A stretch of 64,000 bases of DNA from Daedaleopsis sinensis (lineage: Eukaryota; Basidiomycota; Agaricomycetes; Polyporales; Polyporaceae): contig CM066305.1 of NCBI GenBank assembly GCA_033807695.1, positions 1,240,001 to 1,304,000 on the forward strand, given 5' to 3'. This document shows positions 11,520 through 23,960 of this stretch, one piece after another; the stretch's first letter is position 1; every line of letters begins with the position of its first letter. The notes under the pieces are model-generated. The model was not told the DNA's origin, did no database searches, and worked only from the letters and a program-made list of their open reading frames with translations. Made by a program: the position numbers and the translations under genes.

Positions 11520-11674
11520 CTCAGGCTCCAACGCACCGTCGCTTCGAGTTGGGAGGCCGAATCCACGACGGAGGGGATGGAGATAATATCTAGTAGCGTA
11601 CACGTAACCTAGATTACACAAAGCGCCAATTCAAACTTATTCACGTGATCTATAGTGTGGGCCTCTCAACTCTC
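11520..11674. repeat. Left arm of a 155-bp near-perfect inverted repeat
   Basis: Reading this arm against the reverse complement of 11870-12024 shows one mismatch (C versus T at 11597) over 155 bp. The arms begin with CTCAGGCTCC and are separated by a 195-bp unrelated, partly AT-rich spacer. No target-site duplication is visible at the outer edges. No protein-coding content was recognised. The structure could be a MITE-like or foldback element, or an inverted duplication of the AMMECR1 promoter. Confidence 0.9.
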
Positions 11675-11869
11675 AGCGACGGCTGCCACCAAACACATAC
11701 AAATATACGGAGCACGGCCAGAGGACGCCCAGACGACCTCCATTCGGTCAACTGTAAACATTATCGGTTAACGAATATATGAATATTGTCTGAATATTGT
11801 TCTCAAGCGATAGTACGCGTCGTGTTCTCCACTAACGCGTATGTCTACAGGTACCTCGGGCGACTTGCC

Positions 11870-12024
11870 GAGAGTTGAGAGGCCCACACTATAGATCACG
11901 TGAATAAGTTTGAATTGGCGCTTTGTGTAATCTAGGTTACGTGTACACTACTAGATATTATCTCCATCCCCTCCGTCGTGGATTCGGCCTCCCAACTCGA
12001 AGCGACGGTGCGTTGGAGCCTGAG
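11870..12024. repeat. Right arm of the 155-bp inverted repeat, at the AMMECR1 promoter
   Basis: Partner of 11520-11674. Its outer end is 85 bp upstream of the AMMECR1 start codon at 12110, so it very likely overlaps that promoter or leader. The arm contains a CACGTG E-box-type palindrome (ATCACGTGAAT) and the 16-mer that recurs at 24671. Confidence 0.9.
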
Positions 12025-12109
12025 AAATACCCGCCGTCAGGCGTCCGTCCGGCTGCACGCGCTCTCCTCCGCCCCCCTCGCTCCCTCCGTGCCCGCAGCT
12101 GTCCTCGCA

Positions 12110-12982
<873 letters not shown>

Positions 12983-13216
12983 AGCGTTCCGGCATGCAAT
13001 ACGTGATCATGAACCGGGGACCAGCTTCTAGCTCGTAGTTCCTATGACATCCAGCGTAGAACCACAAGAACTCAGTACTATCTTCTCCCATTGATCCGCA
13101 GACTGTGCACCAGAGGATGTGAACGGATTGTACTATAGATGTACAAACGATAGGGGATACGATTGCAGCGCTCATAGTGTATATGATATGATATCGAATC
13201 TACACCACATCCGAGG

Positions 13217-15031
13217 TCATCTCTCTCTGCGATCCCGGGCCATCCGCACACGCTCAAAATACGCCTCGTCGAACTCCGCCGCATAGATCTTGTCCCGGAA
13301 CTCGTGCACCCGCCCATCCCACCAGTTCCCATATCGACTCGACAACTTCTCCCACACATCACGGAGGAGCACCCGATCGTACCCACTGGCTATCGCATAG
13401 GCCACGAGCAGCCAGTACGCGGTCCGACTGTTGGGCTTCGCGCTCTGTGGCAGACCGATGAATTGCTGAAAGAGGGTGTGGAGTATGTCCAGCGTCCACG
13501 CGTCCGTCAGACGCTTCTCAAGGTGGGGGGCGGTTCTTACGTTGGAGGGGTGCCCAGGGAGCTCGGTATGGCGTGCGAAGCCCAAAAAGATGGCACGGAA
13601 GATAGGCAGGACGGGGTTGGGAATCGTGGGTTCGGAGCGAACGGCATCCATATCGTGCAGTGGTCCGGTGACGGGCTCGGGGGAGGTCATCATGTCCTCG
13701 AAGACAGTAAGGCAACGCTGCATCCGTCCATGATAGGCGTATACTTGAACGAGAGTGTAGTACGTGATGGCATCCGGCTTGAGACCTGCGGGAACGACGA
13801 TCCCCTCGAGTTCGGCGAGCTGGTCGACGGTAGCCTGGATGTCATCCAGCCTGTCCGCATCCACATCCTGGGGATCCTGCACTGACTGTAGACGGTGTCG
13901 GAGGATACGGTAGATGAGTGTGGCGATGTCTAGCCTTCCGTTCCGCCCGTACGCCCATATGCAGGCATTGATCCCATCGATGCCCAGTTCAAGATCGTTC
14001 AGCTTCATGCGGGACAAGACCGAGCGTACCCCAGCCAACCGGCCTCTCCTAGCATAGTACCGCAGGTATGTGAGGTAGGTGATGCGGGTTGGTCGATGCC
14101 CAGAAGAGGCAAGAATTTCCTCGGCCTCCTGCAGAACAGGCTCGTTCAACGTCCGTCCCGCTATGCTGAGCAGGGTGGTGTGGGTCACGATGTCCGGGTC
14201 GACCGGCTTCGATGCCACTTGAGATTCGTCAGGAGGGAAGGAGTTGTTGGAAAGGGATGCACCAGGTGCGCGGTTTGCGATCATGTCTCGGTAGATATTG
14301 AGCGCTGAGTGAAAGTCGTCCATTCGTGTCTTCCGCCAACCTTGTCCCGAGCACTCCAGCAACGCATTCCACTCCCACAGCCGGACCTGCCCACCAGAGT
14401 AGTAGATCGTATTGAGAACGGATAGGAGCCGGTGGAAGACGGTCTGCGTACGCGTCTTCTGACTCGGCCGCCACTTGGTACGAGCGAGCAGCAGGGCAGC
14501 GAAACTATGTAGGTACTTGTGAGGAATGAGTTGTTTGACGTGAGGAGGTCGTTGCAGGAGGAGCTCTTGATAGGTTCTCCAGGCTTCATCGATATCTTCT
14601 GCATTGACAAGCTTGTCATATAGATCCTGGCGTCTGCTGTGCTCTTGGAAAGCCCACTGCGTCGTGATATACGGACGCAACCCACGCTTCTTGACCGACA
14701 GCGAGCGTTCGACGGGCTTGGTCTCAGGATCAAGGTGACGCGTTGGCTGGTTGGGAAGGGGAGGCGACGCGACTTGGATAGGTGATGTATTGTCTTCGGG
14801 GGGTGGAAGGTATGTCGAGGATTCGGATATAAAACGAGGATGGGAGGTGCCCTCGACAACCGCAACCTCCTCTGCCACCTGAACCTCCGACGTTGAGTGA
14901 GAGCGCGGGAGCCCGACAAGGAATGCGACCTCATGGACGCGCTGCTTGTATGGAAGTCGATGGTGTTGGAGGAGAGAGACGCGTGATATCCCATAGGTGA
15001 ACGTGAGGCCCAGAGAGGAGGCTCTCAGCAT
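13217..15031 (-). CDS. Pentatricopeptide-repeat protein, probably mitochondrial
   Basis: An intronless frame of 604 residues in an intron-rich neighbourhood. Several PPR-like helical pairs are visible: AWRTYQELLLQ, ALNIYRDMIANRA, ITYLTYLRYYARRGRLAGVRSVL, INACIWAYGRNGRLDIATLIYR and ITYYTLVQVYAYHGRMQRCLTVFEDM. The N terminus MLRASSLGLTFTYG, rich in Leu/Ser/Arg and lacking acidic residues, looks like a mitochondrial presequence. The ATG at 15031 is used because the frame above it opens only with GTG. PPR proteins bind organellar RNA for processing or translation. The target RNA cannot be read from sequence. Confidence 0.85.
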   Translation of the reverse strand: MLRASSLGLTFTYGISRVSLLQHHRLPYKQRVHEVAFLVGLPRSHSTSEVQVAEEVAVVEGTSHPRFISESSTYLPPPEDNTSPIQVASPPLPNQPTRHLDPETKPVERSLSVKKRGLRPYITTQWAFQEHSRRQDLYDKLVNAEDIDEAWRTYQELLLQRPPHVKQLIPHKYLHSFAALLLARTKWRPSQKTRTQTVFHRLLSVLNTIYYSGGQVRLWEWNALLECSGQGWRKTRMDDFHSALNIYRDMIANRAPGASLSNNSFPPDESQVASKPVDPDIVTHTTLLSIAGRTLNEPVLQEAEEILASSGHRPTRITYLTYLRYYARRGRLAGVRSVLSRMKLNDLELGIDGINACIWAYGRNGRLDIATLIYRILRHRLQSVQDPQDVDADRLDDIQATVDQLAELEGIVVPAGLKPDAITYYTLVQVYAYHGRMQRCLTVFEDMMTSPEPVTGPLHDMDAVRSEPTIPNPVLPIFRAIFLGFARHTELPGHPSNVRTAPHLEKRLTDAWTLDILHTLFQQFIGLPQSAKPNSRTAYWLLVAYAIASGYDRVLLRDVWEKLSSRYGNWWDGRVHEFRDKIYAAEFDEAYFERVRMARDRRER

Positions 15032-15293
15032 CAATGCAATGAGCACTCATCCTGAGGCATGGGTTAGAAAATGTTTTGCGCCATTCATGGAGTCATCACG
15101 CACCGCTCGACGGCAAGCCAGCACCACAAACTGTACGAACACCACTACGCGCCAGCGTGCTTCTACGCCTGTATTGACCATGACCATGAGATGGGAGTGG
15201 ACGAGATTAGTGGCCTAAACTTACTATTGTATACCGTAGAAGTCTAGAGGAGCCTGTCCGACTGGTCTAGAGACGATGTGGTCGAAGAACATG

Positions 15294-15990
15294 GCTACCA
15301 GTGCCAGCGTTTTTCGTCCACCCTCCACCTACAAGCGCTTGGAAGAATGCTCACGTTCTGATTGGTCCGCTCGCTGTGAGCCCGCGCCCGCGACCGTGCC
15401 GCAAGCACCGGCAGCAGCAGGCGGAGGACGCCCGACGGCGCGCTTCGTCCTGACCCCCGCGCAGCACACGTCCGGGCGCTCCCCGTTCGACAGCTGGAGC
15501 ACGCTCTGGGCGTCGTGGGCCGTCGCGGAGGACCCCGACCCCGCCAGCCTGGGTACTGGGAGCGCGCGCGCGCCGCGGAAGGTGTTCTTCGCGGGCGACA
15601 CGGGCGACAAGACGGTGCTCGCGGGGGAGGACGAGGAGGCGGTCGCGCGCTGTCCCGCATTCGCGGAGGTCGGCGCGCGGTTCGGCGGGGTCGACCTCGC
15701 GCTGCTGCCCGTCGGGTGCGTGTCTGCGTTCACTGCTCTGCATGTGCGACTAGGCGGCTCACTGCAGCGTGGATGCGGATGCGGATGCCGTCGTAGAGCG
15801 TATGCGCCGCGCACGATGTGGTCCGGGGTGCACGCGTCGCCGCGGGACGCGGTGCAGATCTTCATGCATAGGACTTGCGTGCGCAGCGGGCGCTCGGAAT
15901 GCACTGGGGAAGGCCGATGTCTCAATCTGGAAATCCTACTTATCGGCTCGAATGCAACTCAGCGCGCGCAGAAGGATTGTCGACACCATC
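15294..15990 (+). pseudogene. Broken NAPE-PLD-like metallo-beta-lactamase pseudogene
   Basis: The C-terminal half of an N-acylphosphatidylethanolamine phospholipase D-like enzyme is recognisable: VLTPAQHTSGR, STLWASWAV, KVFFAGDTG, RFGGVDLALLPVG, then after a short intron (about 15717-15797) AYAPRTMWSGVHASPRDAVQIFMH. The N-terminal half with the HxHxDH zinc-binding motif is absent from the DNA between the PPR gene and this point. Directly after IFMH the expected block continues only in another frame (DLRAQRALGMHWG, about 15867-15907), separated by a stop, which implies loss of one base near 15866. Truncation plus frameshift makes it non-functional. It is rich in GC, like its neighbours. Confidence 0.75.
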
Positions 15991-16119
15991 TTAACACAGA
16001 CTTCAAGTGATGATGTACAACCGTATGCTTCATAACCGAAGAGCGTATCATGTCATGGGGCAATACAAGGCATAGCGCGGAGCATAGCGGTAAGTATACT
16101 AGTGAGGAACGACAACAGA

Positions 16120-17625
16120 TCAAGCCCGGGCCTTGAGCGTTCCCAAGAACGCAGCCTTTTCCTCGAAGGTCTGGAACGCACCGTGCTGCATATTCGAAGT
16201 ATAGCAGTGAGCGGACGACGAATAAGGGAAATTGCGAAGCATCACGTACACCGAACTTCGAAGAGGTATCGATGAACTTGAGCTGGACCTTTTCGAGGTC
16301 CCGACGCGAAGTGTGAACCATGAGCGACTTGCGGATCGTGATCACACGCTTCTTGGTACCAGGGATGGAACCCTTCAGCATCAAGTAGTCGTTCTTGACG
16401 ATACCATAATGGGGGAAGCCACCCATAGGCGTGATGGTCTTCTTCGTGATGTCGTGTTCAGTCGATGCGTTCCCGTCGTCTTCGCCGCCGCCGATACGGT
16501 AGATCTTCTTGTTGAGCTCCGTACGGTGATGGTAACCGTCTATGGACCATGATGAGCGTTGTAAGGGATGACTAACGAGTATGACTGCCTACTTTGACCA
16601 GCACGAGCAACGGAGAACATGACCTTCGAAGGATGCCATGCACCGATACAGGCAACTTTGCGAAGACCCTTGTGCGTCTTGCGAGGAAGCTTCTTCGTGC
16701 CCCAACGGTGGGTAACACCCTCGAAACCATGACCCTTGGTGACGGCAATGACATCCACAACCTCATCCTGCTCGAAGACCGTGCTGACTTCGATGGGCTT
16801 CTCGAAGAGACCCTGCGCAAACTCGACCTTGTCCGCTACAGATCCTCCGTTGACTTGAATTTCCATGAGGTGCGCCTTCTTCTGGGAAAGCCCAGTCTTG
16901 CGGATCTGGGTGTGGGCAAGAACACGGACGACGGTGCAGTACTTGCGAATGCGCTCGATTTCGCGAGCGATCGACTTGCCACCATCCTCGGCATGCTTCT
17001 TGGCGTAGCGAGTGAACGCCTTCTTCTTCGAACGGTACCAGTTCTTGTAGAACCGACGCTTGAGCTCGTCGGAGAGATGGGAAGCCCAGACAGTGGTAAG
17101 GGTACGAAGACCACGGGGAGTCTCCACGTATCCGACAACGCCGACAACAATCATCGGCGGGGTCTCGATAACCGTAACGGCCTCGACAACCTCGCGCTTG
17201 TGCATCTCTGAGTCGAATATTGGCAAACATGATAACGGGAATACTACAACTGAACTCACTGGAGCCAGGACGGTCGAGGTCACGAACAACATGGGTCATG
17301 CCAGCCTTGTAGCCCAAAACAGCCGTCAAGTGAACGGGCTTCTTGGGGTCATCCTATTCACCGCACAAGCTTTAGACTCACTAAATTTTGTCTGTACCAA
17401 TCGCACAACATACCTTGGGGAATGACTTGACCTTTCCACGGTGGCGCGCAGCACGCTTGCGGGGCAAGAAACCAAGAGAGCCGTGACGGGGGGCTTCGTA
17501 CTGAGTTCTGAAAGTCAACAGGATGGAATGCATACATTCGTCTCGCTGAACACACCTTACGGTGACTGCGATAGATAAGTTAGCCACAAAGAAGTGGGCG
17601 CTGCAAGTCGGATTACTGACCTCAT
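16120..17625 (-). CDS. RPL3: 60S ribosomal protein uL3
   Basis: The large-subunit protein reaching the peptidyl-transferase centre. Seven coding exons: 17625-17621, 17565-17556, 17500-17414, 17353-17260, 17207-16593, 16539-16250 and 16185-16120, joining to 388 residues, the normal size. The first two coding exons are 5 and 10 nt and together encode MSHRK, the conserved uL3 start. Then come [32 protein letters not shown], the W-finger region [22 protein letters not shown] and [16 protein letters not shown], ending [15 protein letters not shown]. The His in the HRWGTKK region, which is methylated in other eukaryotes, is present. Confidence 0.96.
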
Positions 17626-17981
17626 TTTGAGGGGGGTCTTGAGGGCGTCGATATCGTTGAGGACGTCGTGCTCAAGATTCTACGCAGGGAATGGCAGTGG
17701 CTGAGAAAACTATACAGCACCTCCGTAAATGGCATTCTGGCGCTGGCGATTAGATCGGGGACTGTACTAAGCGCCACTGGTCCTGATTTCCCAAAAACGC
17801 GCATCGTCACAGCTCGCGTCACGCATATGGGCGCCTGTGTGTGTGTGACCACTACAGTCGCTGGTGGGCCCGTTGGACTGACTCTCACCATCGCGCTCGT
17901 GAACGGGCACCCAGCTCTAATTCCTCCCTATATCGACCACATTCTACTCTTCAACACGTGTACAGCACGTCTCTACGCGAC

Positions 17982-20900
17982 ATGTCGCGTTCACCTTCCC
18001 CTGTCATCCAGCGAGCCTCGCGTACCTATGGTCGACGGCGCAATCCCGACCCCGATACCTCCTTCGAAATCGCGAATATCAGCATGTCCTCATGCGATGA
18101 TCCCGACTCGTCAATGTCTCTCAGTGTTGACCATCAGTTCCCACCGACTTCTGACGACGTGGACGCGACGAACGCGTCTCCTGCCAGCGAACACGCGTCG
18201 AAGACTAGCGACGACGACGACGATGAGTCTCCTGGCGACGGTGACTCCCGCTATCAATGGAGTTGGTTCAAGGGGTTAAAGGCGATAGATAATGGGGACT
18301 TCGATGACAAGATGGACCTCTCAGGGCAGACTCCTCTGAACGATACTGCGGGCAGTTCGACGCGTCCGGTGTCTCCGTCCGACCGAGACCGTGAAGCTTC
18401 AAGCGTGTTCGGTGGCCCATTATCCTCTTTGCCATCCTCCTCTCGGTCCCCTTCGACTTTCACTCGCCCTCGGGAATCCAATACTCTCCCAGCATCTGAT
18501 CCAGAGTCCGACACACGTCCATCCAGTCCAGAGTCATCTCCTCCGCACCTCTTAGGTACCCCGCAGTCACAGTTGCCTCCGACTCCTCCCACGTCTATTG
18601 AGATGCCACCCACCAAAGGCAAAGGGAAGGAGAGGGCCACTGTGCATCCTCTCCGTTTCGACAACGACGAGCAGTCCATGTCCAGTTCCAAGCCCCTCAA
18701 ACAAACTACGACTCAGACACGGAAGCCCAAGGGGTCTACAAGTGGTGCAAAGCGCGTCAGGGTTGGTCTATCTTTGTTCTCGGTCGAGTGATGTTAATCA
18801 GCTTTGGATGTGGCTGGCATAGGCGCCAACTAAGAAAGAACGCGAGGAGACAACGAAGGCCACTGCTCGGATTGCTGCCAATCAGCATGCCTCGATTGTG
18901 CCAGTGCACAACGTTAGAGAGTTGTCCATACTCTCGTTGCAAAGACGGTACGTAGCCCCGGCAGTCGACAGATAACCTAGATGGACTAACCTTCCATGGG
19001 ATTCAGTGTGAGCTCTGCAGCCTCAGCTATACCCCAAGTTGTTGGGAAAAGGTTGAGGTCGTCGTCGCCCATCCAGTCTTCCGACCCTATCCAAACATCT
19101 TCCCCGCGTGCCGAGGATCATTCCTTGCAACGCGCTAGAACTTCGACATCCCGAGCGTCTGCCGGGACATCCTTCGTGTCTAATGGTCTCCTTGCAGAAA
19201 TCAACTTAGACTCAGGGGATTCTTCGGGCTCTGAGGATATGCCCGACTTCGAGGATTTGCGCAAGGCGGTGCAGAAGAAGCGGAGTCTTCAAGAGTTCAA
19301 GCAACGTCTCGTACAGACTGCTCAGCCTGTTGTGGATGGCGACGACAGCGACCTCGAAATCGTGGACAACCAGAAGAGCGTCGCTCAGGACGTGGCTCAG
19401 TCTCGGCGAGGTATGATGGCGCGCGGTGAATTCCCCACTGCCGGAACCAAGAAACAGCTTGCTGCTGCTGGACCCAGTGCTCGTCGCAAGAGCGCTCCCC
19501 TCCTCGTCAATAATACCACGGATTTGCGACGTACATTGCGAGCCGCGGCGGTTCCTGCATTCCATGCGAAGAAGAAAGGCGCCCCAATCCCACAGCTAAC
19601 ACACAGCGACTTGAACAGAATGTTGTGGTCGAAGGCGGAGGAGATTTCGCTACAAGCGATACGGCAGAAAGAGGAGGAGTGGCAGCGGCATGGAGGAGAA
19701 ATCAAGCAACAACCTGGGCCGGACGCCGCTGCGACAGGCCTGCCGAGCTTGTCCGAGATTGTGCATCAACGTCGTGAAGCTCTCGAGAAGAAACATGCCG
19801 TCCTCGATGTCGACGATGATAGCGGAAGCGATCAGGAGTGGAAGCCTGAAGGCGATAATGAGAACGATGGCGCTGAACGCGATGGCTCGGATTCTGACAG
19901 AGAGGAGCCGAGATGTAATTCTGCTGCTCTCGATCCTGACGACCAGGCGGACGACGAGGACGACGACGAGGAGAACGTATTCCTTGTCAAGCGTCCTCTG
20001 GTACGACCGCCCAGGGCTCGCCAATTCGTGGCCATCGAGTCGGACGACGAGGATGATGCAGAGAACCGTCCACCTCCACAGTCTGATCGCGGCCGTACCC
20101 TTGTGCGCGATGCTTCCTGGGCCAACGCAGCCGTTCCTGCCGAGGTCGTCGATACCCACGCGGTTGCACATCGGGACTCGATCTCGTCGCTTGGGGAAAC
20201 CACAGACAGCACACGCACGGAAGATGGGACCGACAAGGAGAACGACGCTCGGTTGAGTTATCCTCGTGGGGATGACAAGGAGAACACCGCCGTGGCAGTC
20301 CAGACACCAGTCTCCCCCGTGTCGATGCGCCTCAACCGCAGCTTCGGGTCGCTATTCGCAGAGAAACTTACCTCACCATCCGGATCCGTTGGACGAGGGG
20401 CCGGTCCTAGTAGCGTGCGTTCACCGCTACAAGAACTGCCTGCTGACGACGACGACGATCCCTTTGGACCTCCGGTGCAATTGGCGGGCCCTAGTGGGTT
20501 AAGCCCAGAACCGACGTTGGACCTGGGCGAAGGATGTGGTCTTCAACCAGCCTTCTCCCTCTCAGTGAAGGGCAAAGGTAAGGAACGGGCGCGTTCCTCG
20601 AGTCCGTCCTCTTTAGGTGATGCACTCGATCTCGGCGGTGGAATTGGTGGAGGGGGAGGATTCTCCCAATTCGTGACGCAGGAGGGGGTGAGTGGATCCT
20701 GCTTCGTAATATTGGCGACAGTCGCTCATACATACGCACGAAGATCGCTCGCGGATTTGACCGGCTCAAAGCAGCGCAGGTCGACGATGACATCCCTCTC
20801 ACCGCCGACATTGGATTGCAGCCTGCACTCGACATCAGCAGCACATTCCGCAAGAAGGCCGACGAGATCTTCGAGAAGGAGCAAGAGCACATCGCACAGC

Positions 20901-22523
20901 AAGAATTAAGTCATATACAGAACGACTCCGCACCTGAGATGTTCGTAGATGAGAATGGGTGAGGATGAACATCTTGTTAAATATCCCAGGCGCTCATTGG
21001 TACGGGGGTAGATTCTTGACACAGACCCGTCCTCAGTTCGTTAGCCCACTGCGCATGAGGTCGCCGACGCAATTCACATCGTCGAGCGCGCGGTTTTCTT
21101 CTCCAGGGAGTCTCCTCATGTCCTCGACGCGCAAGCCATTGGCTCCCCTCCCGAGTCAGGATCCCGATGACGACGATCTCCCCGTCCGGAGACGACTACG
21201 GAAGCGTTTGGACGACGAACCTCTGCCAGACCTAGTGCTGCCCCCCGCCACCAAGATGGCCAAGATGCGGAACGCCTTTGATGTTCTCGGAAAGCCTCCA
21301 AAGGGAAAGAAGAAGTTTGAGCGGTCTGAGTTCATTCAAGGAGAAGCGGAAGAGTCCGATGAGGACGTAGGCTTTGGGTTCGGGTTGAGCAAGAAGGTGG
21401 AAGACGAGGATGAGGATGATGGTGACGACCAAGACCAGGTCGTGTCGGAACTAGTCGATGACAAGACGATGGATGAGGAGACCTTGGCCGAGGAGGCGGT
21501 CATAGAGAAACATCGGTAGGTGTTGCAGGTTTGGCAAGCGTCCAGGACCAACGTTCCCTTTTTTCAGCGAGCAAATGGAGGAGCTGGACAAGGACAACGA
21601 GAAGCTCCATAGGGACGCTGTGACTGGTAAACTCCGGATCAAGCGTCGGGATCGTGGAGTCGGGCTCGACAGCTCCGACTCTGAGGACGACGACGAGCGT
21701 GCGCGTGAGCTTCGTGCCAAGCGCAAGAAAGTGAACGTGAACAACGACAGTATCACAGCCCTTGGTCAGCGCATCCTTATCGCATGTATGAGCATATGCT
21801 GACACCCTTGCAGCGAAGAACCAGGACACTCAGGCGTTCGCCAAGGAGTATACCGCGAGCATGGACGACGACGAAACCGAGTTTGCTCACTTGCGGACCG
21901 AGCATATGGAGGTAGACGGCGGTGTGGATGTCGGGGTGGAGGATACCGACGACGAGATGGTCTCAGCGGCGCAGCTCGAGAAAGAGCTGCGTATGGCAGC
22001 CCGGATGAACGTAGGTGAACTTAGATCCACTTCGGGGCAGCTTGCTGAATGTCGTCGCACAGGATTATGCTGCCGAGTTTGATGTCAATAACTTGCGCTA
22101 CCTGGAGCAGGACGATGAGGAGATGGAGGAGCCACGCGTGAGAGAAGTCTCCAACGAGGTATTGGCCACACGCCGTTCTAATGCGGGACCGTCCGCTCAG
22201 GTAAGAGGCTTTCGTCCATTCGTTCGCCAGCTTCCGCTCACGTTGTCCAGAAACAGACCACTGGCGACGCTGTGCCCCAAAGCTGGGCAAGGTGGGCCAA
22301 GACCGAGTCATCGTCCCGTACTGCCGGGGTCGTCGGCCGCAATACCGGAGGATCTGCAGCTGTCACAGGCCATGGCAAGAAGGCCGCAGCTGGCTCGTTC
22401 AAGGCCTCGCGGACGGCGGCGTCGTCGTCTTCTGCCAGTGCTAAATCCGCAAGGCTCCTCGCGAAAATGCCCAGCCTCTTATCAACAGTATCTAACAGAC
22501 AGGCTAAGTTTGGGAACAAGTAA
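17982..22523 (+). CDS. MRC1: Mrc1/Claspin replication-checkpoint mediator
   Basis: A replisome-associated mediator that activates the checkpoint kinase at stalled forks and supports fork speed. Nine exons (17982-18761, 18823-18947, 19007-20687, 20744-20958, 21012-21515, 21568-21764, 21814-22010, 22063-22200, 22251-22523) give 1,369 residues. The protein is largely disordered and acidic, with many SQ/TQ sites in the N-terminal half, for example TPQSQLPPT and KQTTTQTRK. Family landmarks are KKEREETTKATARIA near residue 260, FEDLRKAVQKKRSLQEFKQRL, the Mrc1-like block FSQFVTQEG through FDRLKAAQ and KKADEIFEKEQEHI, then ENGFLTQTRP. It ends SLLSTVSNRQAKFGNK. Assignment rests on these motifs because the rest diverges fast. 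Confidence 0.85.
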
Positions 22524-22788
22524 GCTGTATCTTCCGATTTGTCAATCGCTTTGCATATGCACGTCCATGTCGTTATGTATCATTTTGTATCACCACCGTT
22601 AATGTCTAATGTCATGCCTATGCGTTCTCTGCGAAGTTGTGCATTGAAGTCACACGGTTGAAGAGTATTCCAAGGACCAAGATCCAACAACAGGTATTAT
22701 ATCGGCAGCAGCTCGGGGTATACAAGCGAGACCATAGCAGCGGGAGCCCTGAAGCATCTAGTGATGTGGTAGTAGTGATGGTATACAG

Positions 22789-23425
22789 TCAATAATTTTG
22801 CTTTCCGCGCCCCATTCGAACACCCCAAGGAACGCTGCGTGGCGGTCGTGATGGGGAAACGTTGAAGGTGCGCGAAGCGCGACGAGCCTGGGTGTTGCCT
22901 TTACTCCTCCGTGTGTTGTCCTGCTGTAGCTGCGCGCGACACAGCGCCGAGAAAGAGAGAGAGGGAGTAAGACTTTGGACGGGGCAACCTCGCGGGGTGG
23001 GGAAGGAAGAGGGCTGCTGACCTTGTGCCTAAGCATGATAAGCTTCGCCATGCACGCGGGGGGTCCGCTCTCGCGAAACGGTGTGCCTAAGAGAGGAGGC
23101 TCAGCCCATGAGGGGCGAGGGACGGATATGGGAGACTCACGGGACGCTACGACCGCGAGACCGGCTTCGTGCGCGTCGAGAAACTCGTCTCCGCCGGTAA
23201 TTGAGGCCCATACGGCGGGGAAGCAGAGGCAGGAGAGGAGGAGCGAGGCTAGGAATGAGAGAAGGACGAGCATCCCGGGCATCGTGCTCTGCAAGCAGGA
23301 TGGCCGTGAGGGCGGGCACTCCAGCTGGATGGACGCAGGGGAGAGCGAGTCCGACCGTGGCGACGTCTATCCCCACCTCCGCCGCCCGCCGCTGTTCCAA
23401 TCACGTCGACAGCCGGCAGCCTCAT
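22789..23425 (-). CDS. Doubtful small gene, possibly a membrane protein
   Basis: I do not recognise this protein and cannot fix its splice pattern. On the minus strand one frame has a strongly hydrophobic segment (MPGMLVLLSFLASLLLSCLC, about 23277-23218) followed by FPAVWASITGGDEF. A separate downstream frame ends in a basic tail (ALCRAQLQQDNTRRSKG through GRGKQNY) and stops at 22789. Candidate donors and acceptors exist between them. An upstream ATG at 23425 (MRLPAVD) could begin it. It could equally be non-coding 3' DNA of MRC1, with which it would be tail to tail. Confidence 0.3.
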
Positions 23426-23712
23426 GCTGACTCAGCCCCATCCTTCCCATTGGTCTCGCTAAGCAATCGAGTGATCCGATCGCGTAATTCACTATACCAA
23501 TCGCTCTTACGGGACCGGGGACACCACTGACACTACTAGCATGATTTATAGAATGCTTTAAAGTAGTTTAAAGTTAAAGGTACCGAACGTTATTGTGTGC
23601 AAATAATGAACGGAAGGCACAAGGATAGATTAAAGTTATAGGTTGTGTGGTTCAGCTTTCAAGAACTTGAAGCTGAGTCGATGAGGTGAGTCCGAGTCTG
23701 TGATAGTTCATT

Positions 23713-23960
23713 TTACTTCGAGTACTTGTACTTCGCACTGAAGTCGCGCCACGCAGAGTGCAAGAGCAGTGTGAATGCCTGGCCTTCAGGACTGTGCGTA
23801 CCCTCCGACGACGGGGTGTCGAACGTCATGGGGTCGACGGTGTTCAACAGCCTGCCAGCCGTCCTCAGTCAGGCTCTCCTGGATGAGCTTGAACGCCTTG
23901 TCGGCTGCCCAGATGTGGGTGAAGTCCCCCAGTCAGCGTCGCCATACGGTACGACTCAAT
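23713..23960 (-). pseudogene. Frameshifted C-terminal fragment of a six-hairpin glycosidase
   Basis: The reverse strand matches the C-terminal exon of the intact gene at 25814-27304: YRMATLTG, then in another frame FTHIWAADKAFKLIQESLTEDGW, then in a third frame LLNTVDPMTFDTPSSEG and SPEGQAFTLLLHSAWRDFS, ending at a stop at 23713. Two frame changes within 240 bp (near 23926 and 23859) and no homology upstream of YRMATL show a decayed partial copy. It lies about 1.85 kb from the intact paralogue in the same orientation, so it is probably a remnant of a local duplication. Confidence 0.85.

Noticed and set aside
13304..13885. 193-codon plus-strand frame opposite the PPR gene
   Set aside because: No family resemblance; shadow of the long intronless PPR frame.
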